From Owenia fusiformis (Eukaryota > Annelida > Polychaeta > Sabellida > Oweniidae), in contig CAIIXF020000008.1 of the NCBI GenBank assembly GCA_903813345.2, positions 25,590,822-25,654,821 of the forward strand: 64,000 bases of DNA, in the 5' to 3' direction. Position 1 is the first letter of the stretch; every line of letters starts with the position of its first letter. The notes under the pieces were generated by a model that did no database searches, was not told the DNA's origin, and saw only the letters and a list, made by a program, of their open reading frames with translations. Position numbers and translations under genes: made by a program. This document shows, one piece after another, positions 57,391 to 64,000 of the stretch.

Positions 57391-60300
57391 TATTATCTGT
57401 CAGGAATAGGATGGTGTTCAAATAAGTTAAGAGCATATGAAAAGCCAGCCTCTTGGTTCATAAGCTTGAAACACAATAAACAAGACTTTGGATCTACTTT
57501 CTAGAAAAAGAAGTTTTAGATTTGTATGGGAATGGAGAACTATTTTGTTACTGACAAATTCTGAAATTTAATGTTATTTTTGTTATACATGGTGCTATTT
57601 AGTTAGTTATTCAATGCAAACCATGACATAAACTGTGAAGGATGAATGCATTATTGGAATAATAATATGTCACTCATTCTATGATTTTTGAGAAAGCAAT
57701 AGAGTGAAACATGAATGATGTTTCAGTGTTTAGTTATGACAAGTTGCTATGTGCAATATAAACAATAATATTTAGTATATGTTGCAATGTGATACAGTGT
57801 CAGGTTTAATAAGTATGTAAATATGAAGTTGAACTTGATTAACAAGTTGACAATGACACAAACATTATTTTCTAATGTTGTCATCGTAGAAAACCTACAC
57901 GTATCTAATATCTGCTGGATAATCAACATTACATGAAAATACAAGAAATACCAACTACATACATGTAGCTTAGATTTCATCTGCTGATGGCTTATAATGG
58001 CACAAAACTCTGCTCAAGGATGAATTATTAAAGATGGTGACAACCTAATTAAATTCAAAAATTCAGAATTAGTTGCCTTTGATGTTAGGGAAAACGGCAT
58101 ACATTGGCAATTCACAACCACATTTTATCTAGTAAAGTAGTATTTTTATAAAATACACAATCACAAGAACTTAATACTTGCACAGAATTAGTGCCAATTT
58201 ATTAGGTCACCTGAAGTGAGAACCAAGCGATTAAAGAGTTGATATTAGACAATGGAATCTGACATTTGACTACAGTGTTACTACCTCAAGCTATGGTGAT
58301 ATATTTTTTACTCTGTTTTGATACTACATATATTTTATTCAAATCATCAATATTGCATTTTGATGGAATGAAAATGAAGCTAAAAGTTGTTCTGTATGAT
58401 AACATTTTAAGAAGATGCTAAGAAGTAAATCATTGTTCTAAATGTTACAAACAACAATTTATTTTTGTGGTAAACATCATAGAAACCTTCTTATCTGAAT
58501 GCCACTTGGACTGGTGTCACTAGTGAATACAGTGCCTTGAGATAGTACTTATTGTCATGGTTCCCATATATTTAAATGGTGATTACAGAGTGACCAATGA
58601 AGTGGCCCTCGAATTATCTCAAATAACTTCTGAACTATATGTGGTGTGAATTCCTTTTTGTGTACTTTATCTGTTTATTGTGAAAACTCCTAATTTTGAT
58701 CATCTGCATGAATGTTTTGAAAAGTGCCCAAAAATATGGACTTCATATAATGCGGAAAAAAACTTTTTAGTATCTATGAGATTTTCCTCTATAAATACTT
58801 CTTATTTAGCACAACTGTGGCTCAATCAATACCTGACCATATCTTGTCTATCTTGGACTTGTCCACAAATAGTTTAGTAGTTATAAGAGATTATTTGGGG
58901 CCCACTTTTTTGGGTCATTCTGTTGTTTTGCATATTTCCTGGGGGACAACATTATTTTTCACACCCGGACTTCATGTATGAAATTAGATAGAAAATTTTG
59001 AAACACAGGTTTTACCTGACATGTACTTAATTAACTTTTAGTTAGTGTCAATTTGATTGAAAATAAGGAGTTTCTTTTCAAGTAGTAAAAGGCAAAATAG
59101 AGAAATAATAAGGGGTGACAAAATTCCCTGAGACCTTAATTTCTTGTTAAGTCTGAATGAAGTGCAGAAGTCCAATGTGCTTCAGCCTTAATTATGTAAT
59201 ATAATATAAGTATGTAAGTTTAATATTCAAAACAATGTATTTGAAGCAATGTATTGAAACATTTAGTTGTCCACCATTGCCTTGTTAGTTAAGTTATTTT
59301 GATATGAAAGATATCACCCTTATATGTGTTCAACATTGACTTTGTATTTTAGTACATTAGTATCAGTGTTAAATTCTTGAATGCATTTACTGTATGTAGA
59401 TAGCATACACTGTATGTAGGTAGTGTACATGTACACTGTATGTAGGGACATACATAGGGGTTATGCACTGGGAGGTTTTGGATACAGGGAAGATATATTG
59501 TATATCCCAAGGGATATTCCCTGTATCCAAACCGACCGTGCATAACTGGTGTATCTCATACTTGAGTGGGTTTAGGGTAGATATAACCTTTTCCACCTTT
59601 TTCAAATGACAAGATATTTATATTTAACATTTTCGTACTATTCTTTTTGTTCAATACAATGAAATTGTAACATTTAAACTTAAAAAAATTAAATTTTAAA
59701 ATTAAAAAATTAAAACTTTTGATATTTAAACTTTTTTAAACTTTTGAAAAATTCCTGGGAGCGGGATAGATATATTATATCTGCCCACATTTGGCCTGGA
59801 GCGGGACATATACAATATATCCTGCTCGCTCCTCAGATACGATATATATTCCCGGGTGATATATACCCCAAACCCACTCAAGTATGAGATACAAGTGTAT
59901 ACAGTATGTACCAGTTACTTATTTCCAGTATTGCATGGCACCCCTGGATCTCTTTTAACTTATTTTTTCGGCATTAGGTGATATGTTTTTGTAGAATAAT
60001 TTTTTACATTTTACAAATAAATAAAATAAATTCAATAATAACATCTCTCTGTTTGATATTATTGCTTGACCTCTCTTGAAACCCCTGTAATTAATAATGT
60101 AATGTAACGCATGAAGGGCAACATGTGAGGAATATTCAAACGATGGGTCCCTAGAAATATCAAAAGTAAGTCAACAAAAGCAATAAATACATTTTGATCA
60201 ACATACATCAGACTAAGCCTATATAGTTTACTCTTGTTTTCAATTGTGAAAGTGACTTATACTATAAAAAGTTATTCAATCTCCTATGTTGATACATCCA

Positions 60301-61560
60301 ATGAGGTTTGGTGACTTTCCCTGAACTTTGGCTGTTATCTCTGATGGACAGGAGTATCTGTTATGGAGTATATAGGGTAAACAGTTCATTCTACATTTCA
60401 AACTGCTAATTAATTGACATCATAAATGTGATAAAGTATGTTCATCCTGTCTGATGATTGAATGATGAAAATGATTGATGTTTATGACTGGGCCAGATAT
60501 TGTCAATGTTCATTATTTAGACTATTGAGAACCATGTGCATGCACAAACTACAAAGGGTAACATTTGAAGAGTAAATCAACTCCACTATTAAATATGATG
60601 CAAGCCATGAACAACCATTGAGTCAATGTTTTGGTGATAAAATAGGTTACAAAGTACCAAGTCACTGGATAAACCACCGAAGAGGGTACACAAAATTCTA
60701 TGGATAGTCGCCATATACCCGAGAGCATCGTACATAATACTGTATATGTGGTAATTTTGCCTAATCATTTAATTTGCCTATTGCCTAATTTCTGCTAGGT
60801 TCAGAAAATTAAATGTCGGAAATATTATTTTCATAATCTTATCCAATGGGATGTTCCTTGTCATTTAATTAGGAAAATTTAAATTCGGAAAATCATAAAA
60901 GACCATTTGGCAAATCAACCACTCGGATTAAATAGCACTTATACAGTAGCTGTGGATGAAACAAAATCATAATATTAGAAAGGGTAGTCACCATACCACA
61001 CTGGACATATTTTATGATATTATATCTGATTGATATTGTTTATTTATGAGAAGATAAGAAAAATGTAGTTACTCTCTGTTAATGAATTATAAACCACTCA
61101 ACATTAATGATTTATTTCTGAAAAAAAGAAGTCCAATGTAACACATTAACCTTTGGCTCTGATTAGCAGTAATGAACTCATCTTTACACTCTACCTTACA
61201 AATATTATGATAAACAAAATGGTACATTAGTGATTTAGTTCTGAATTAAATATTTGCAAATTGATATTTCCTTTCCTTATCTCTCATTCATGCATCCAAT
61301 CTAGTACAAAGATTCACTCTACTGGTATATATTATATCATTGGTTTTGAAAATACACTGTATAAAATTGTAAGGATTGATCTAAAAACTACTTTGGTCTT
61401 TGTACTGTACCTAGTACCACTTGGTCTCACCTGATCATAGTTATCATAACACATCAGATTATAACATTGATGAATAAAAAATAAAACTGCCATTTCGAGT
61501 GAACAGAAGCTCTTATACTAAATTCATCGTCAGAGTTCCCTATCATATAAAGAGTACATT
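57391..61560. other. Spacer between the four-RRM gene and the claudin-like gene
   Basis: No coding exon found on either strand. Holds the 3' UTR of the four-RRM gene (several AATAAA-like signals, none decisive), palindromic sequence at 59472-59892, and the promoter of the claudin-like gene. I see nothing further that I can support. Confidence 0.5.
59551..59892. repeat. Inverted-repeat element with internal palindromes
   Basis: GTATCTCATACTTGAGTGGG then TTTAGGGTA at the left is matched by inverted TACCCCAAACCCACTCAAGT then ATGAGATAC at the right (arms about 36 bp). A neighbouring hairpin at 59472-59540 (TTGGATACAGGGAA..TTCCCTGTATCCAA) and AT-rich palindromes such as GATATATTATATC inside suggest a fold-back element. 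Confidence 0.6.
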
Positions 61561-62908
61561 ATGGCAAAACCTCCTGCTTTTTACACTGTGAAGATTGGAC
61601 TAGCTGCAATTGCACTTGGGACGGCATTTGCAATTGTATCATTAGCAACGCCAAGATGGGTTACCATAAGCGTCCAGAATCAAACTGATGATTATTTATC
61701 TCATAGAGGACTATGGCAGGAATGTGGACGGACTAATGGTACTTCATATACATGCCAGGCGACAACATCTATGTCAACATGTGAGTCATATAAGAGAATA
61801 CGAAAAAGGTTGACTTTTTATCTTTTTAAAAACTTGCTACGTTAAAATTTACTCCACAGTACCCTTTTGCAAGTTACTATGACAACAACTTCATGGCCAA
61901 ATGTCAATATATTAATATCTCCGTTGAAATATTTGGATAAATCATATTAGAAAATAAAGGTTTAAGGGGACAATTGGCTTTACTAATTGGCTTTGAACTA
62001 CCTGTATATCATTGAATAGATTAACTTTCATTATTACTGAGATGATTATTTAGCCAAGTCTGAGAATGAAAATCACAAAATGAAATAAATATACTAAATA
62101 ATTTCAATGGTATAATATTGAATGTAAGTTTGTCAATAAATAAAGAAGTTGAGTTTCACGACTGATGAGTTGAGCTTCACTTGGAATTGTCTTCACTGGG
62201 TAGAGTTGACTTGAGGTTGAGATGACCCATTACCAAGAATACAACTGACTCTATATTGCATGCCCATCAGAAGTAACATATTATTTGGCATGATTGTAAT
62301 GGTCTGACTATGTGCTTTGTACGTTACTTTTACTTGCAGCTCATGCATTCAAAGCAGCACAAGCCATGAGCGTGTTGGGCGTGGTCGGGTTCTGCGTTGC
62401 TTCTGCACTCTTCATCGTTGTCAATTGTAGAAACAGCAAGCTAGAAACCTCTGAGAATCTGTTCTTTTTCCTGGCTGTGGAATGTGTAGGATCAGGTAAG
62501 TACAAACATAACTTTGCCAGAGCTGTAGATTATATACCTCCTTGCTTTTGCACAACATCTGTCATTTTTCCCTGAACAAAGATTATTGTTGCTGCTGATA
62601 CATGTGTGCTGCTGCTGATAATCAATACAAAAATATATTGTTTGTTTTCAGCTATATTCACTTTGATTGGACTTTGTATATACGGGTCATTATTTGGACA
62701 GTCGTTTCAAGGAGGCCGTCTTGACCATGCTCGATTGGACTTTGCATTTTACTTTGGAATGGTATCAGTTTTATTGGGAATATTATCTGGTGCACTTGCA
62801 AGATGGTCCGTACCTGATCCAGAACCTGATGATTTTGACAGTATACTTGCAGAAGAGGACAGGAAGCGACCAGAAGGGACAGGGAATCAATATGAATTGC
62901 CTAACTGA
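61561..62908 (+). CDS. Claudin/PMP22-superfamily four-span membrane protein
   Basis: Three exons join in frame: 61561-61780, 62340-62495 and 62652-62908, giving 210 aa. Four hydrophobic spans are seen: about 12-30, 83-101, 117-138 and 162-182. The first outer loop has the claudin signature: Trp33, Gly50-Leu51-Trp52, Cys55 and Cys65 (the ten-residue Cys spacing usual for claudins), plus N-glycosylation sequons NQT at 40 and NGT at 59. The C-terminal tail is acidic, then charged (PDPEPDDFDS, EEDRKRPE), and lacks a claudin PDZ-binding end. The family forms or regulates cell junctions, or acts as auxiliary subunits (claudin, PMP22/EMP, CACNG); which branch this belongs to cannot be told by eye. 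The start ATG is the first in the exon and gives a normal short cytosolic N-terminus. Confidence 0.85.
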
Positions 62909-62926
62909 ATATGAATTGCCTAACTG
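62889..62926. repeat. 19-bp tandem duplication across the claudin-like stop codon
   Basis: AATATGAATTGCCTAACTG occurs twice in direct succession (62889-62907 and 62908-62926). The first copy supplies the end of the coding sequence (YELPN plus most of the TGA), the second is 3' UTR. Confidence 0.9.
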
Positions 62927-64000
62927 AAACATTAACAGTGATTTCATCAAGCACTGACTTATAATTTATTATTTGTAATTTAACTATTAAAACAGCCCAT
63001 CTGAACATGGAGGAATTATCAATGACTTGTTTTATAATACAATAGGCCTATATAAGTATGATTGTCAGTTAGTTGAATGTTCAAAAGCATTTGGATTTCT
63101 AAGCTAATTGAGGTCTGTGCACAGAGGTACACTGTATACAAACCCACAAATTACTTATAATTTTGTTGCTCTATCATCAGTTTGTCAGTTTATCATGAAG
63201 CATAATATTTGACAACTGGCATAGATGGACCTTGTAAGAGCACTGATAATATTATTTATTTTTACTGGAACTCGAATCGAAAGAGGGGAATGTGTTCAAA
63301 TGCAATAAAGATGAAAACAACATACGTAGTGTAATGTTTACATAGGAAAAACTCATGCTATCCATTGTTTTCAGCCTAACTTTGGTCAACTTTGATATCT
63401 TCCAAATTAAACTTAAGATGTCATTCTTCATTTGAGGATGTTTCCCATAAGAATAACTCAAGTTATCCATTGTTGACAAATTCAAGCCTTTAGATGGCCT
63501 TTTTGGATTTTCCGAGACACAGATCAGACACCAAATACAATATTTGATATCTACCATAGGATACCTTGATTTGAGTACACCAAAGCCATATTTTGAAAGA
63601 ATTTTATATGTTTTACCTTTATGTTACCAAAGCTTTATACAGTTATATTTTTCCATTTTGAAAAAAATTACCATTATACAACGTATTATATATATAAAGA
63701 AAATTGGACTACTAGCGTTTGAGTTATAAAACTATTTGAGCTTCAATTTATCCATACTAAAATTCATTTATTGGGATAACTTAAATCTTATAATGCAAGT
63801 TCCTGTCAGTTGTAACTAATGTACTTTACATAAATACTGTGTGTCAGTTCTATATACAAATTATTTATATTTACAAAAATAGTTAACAGCAAATATTATT
63901 GAGAGGTTTTAGAGAAGAAATATTTGTTACTGGAAACATGTAATTGAAGAAGTCATATTACATGATGAACTTTTATATCTTCAGTATCATAAACATTTCC
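62927..64000. other. 3' flank of the claudin-like gene
   Basis: No further gene recognised. A diverged pair of blocks with TATCCATTGTT..CAA lies around 63340-63485. The sequence is otherwise AT-rich and plain. Confidence 0.4.

Overview
The window is nuclear DNA from an AT-rich animal genome. Genes have many short exons with GT-AG introns, and introns and intergenic DNA are packed with small inverted-repeat transposons and minisatellites. I see no bacterial operon or viral genome. The protein families, compact introns and frequent ACATGTA-type motifs suggest a marine invertebrate, perhaps a mollusc or another lophotrochozoan, but the species cannot be fixed from the sequence alone.

Layout. 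(1) 1-2.46 kb, minus strand: N-terminal exons of an FSIP1-like sperm fibrous-sheath protein, running off the left edge. (2) 2.46-7.19 kb: gene-free spacer with a long palindrome and two small transposons. (3) 7.19-16.84 kb, plus strand: a complete 17-exon RIOX1/NO66 ribosomal oxygenase (JmjC), with a hAT transposon remnant and a 'gccattttg' repeat in its introns. (4) 18.37-20.59 kb (minus) and 21.87-23.43 kb (plus): a divergent pair of MCFD2-like secreted EF-hand genes with matching intron phases, evidently an inverted duplication. (5) 23.4-29.7 kb: a nest of mobile DNA. It has a large inverted-repeat element, a 5'-truncated non-LTR retrotransposon inserted into one of its arms, two near-perfect hairpins, and a 56-bp satellite. 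(6) 33.1-56.7 kb, plus strand: a 16-exon gene for a ~653-aa protein with four RNA-recognition motifs that I cannot match to a named family. It has an 11-kb intron, several minisatellites and several transposon insertions. (7) 57.4-61.6 kb: spacer with hairpins. (8) 61.56-62.91 kb, plus strand: a complete 3-exon claudin/PMP22-superfamily four-span membrane protein.

All gene models were assembled by hand from splice signals, reading-frame continuity and remembered family features. Coding phase closes across every junction given. The genes do not form a pathway: they cover sperm structure, ribosome modification, ER-Golgi cargo handling, RNA binding and membrane junctions. The most unusual parts are the uncharacterised four-RRM gene, an exon whose 3' splice site is the last unit of a minisatellite, and the nested insertion whose empty site survives in the sister arm.
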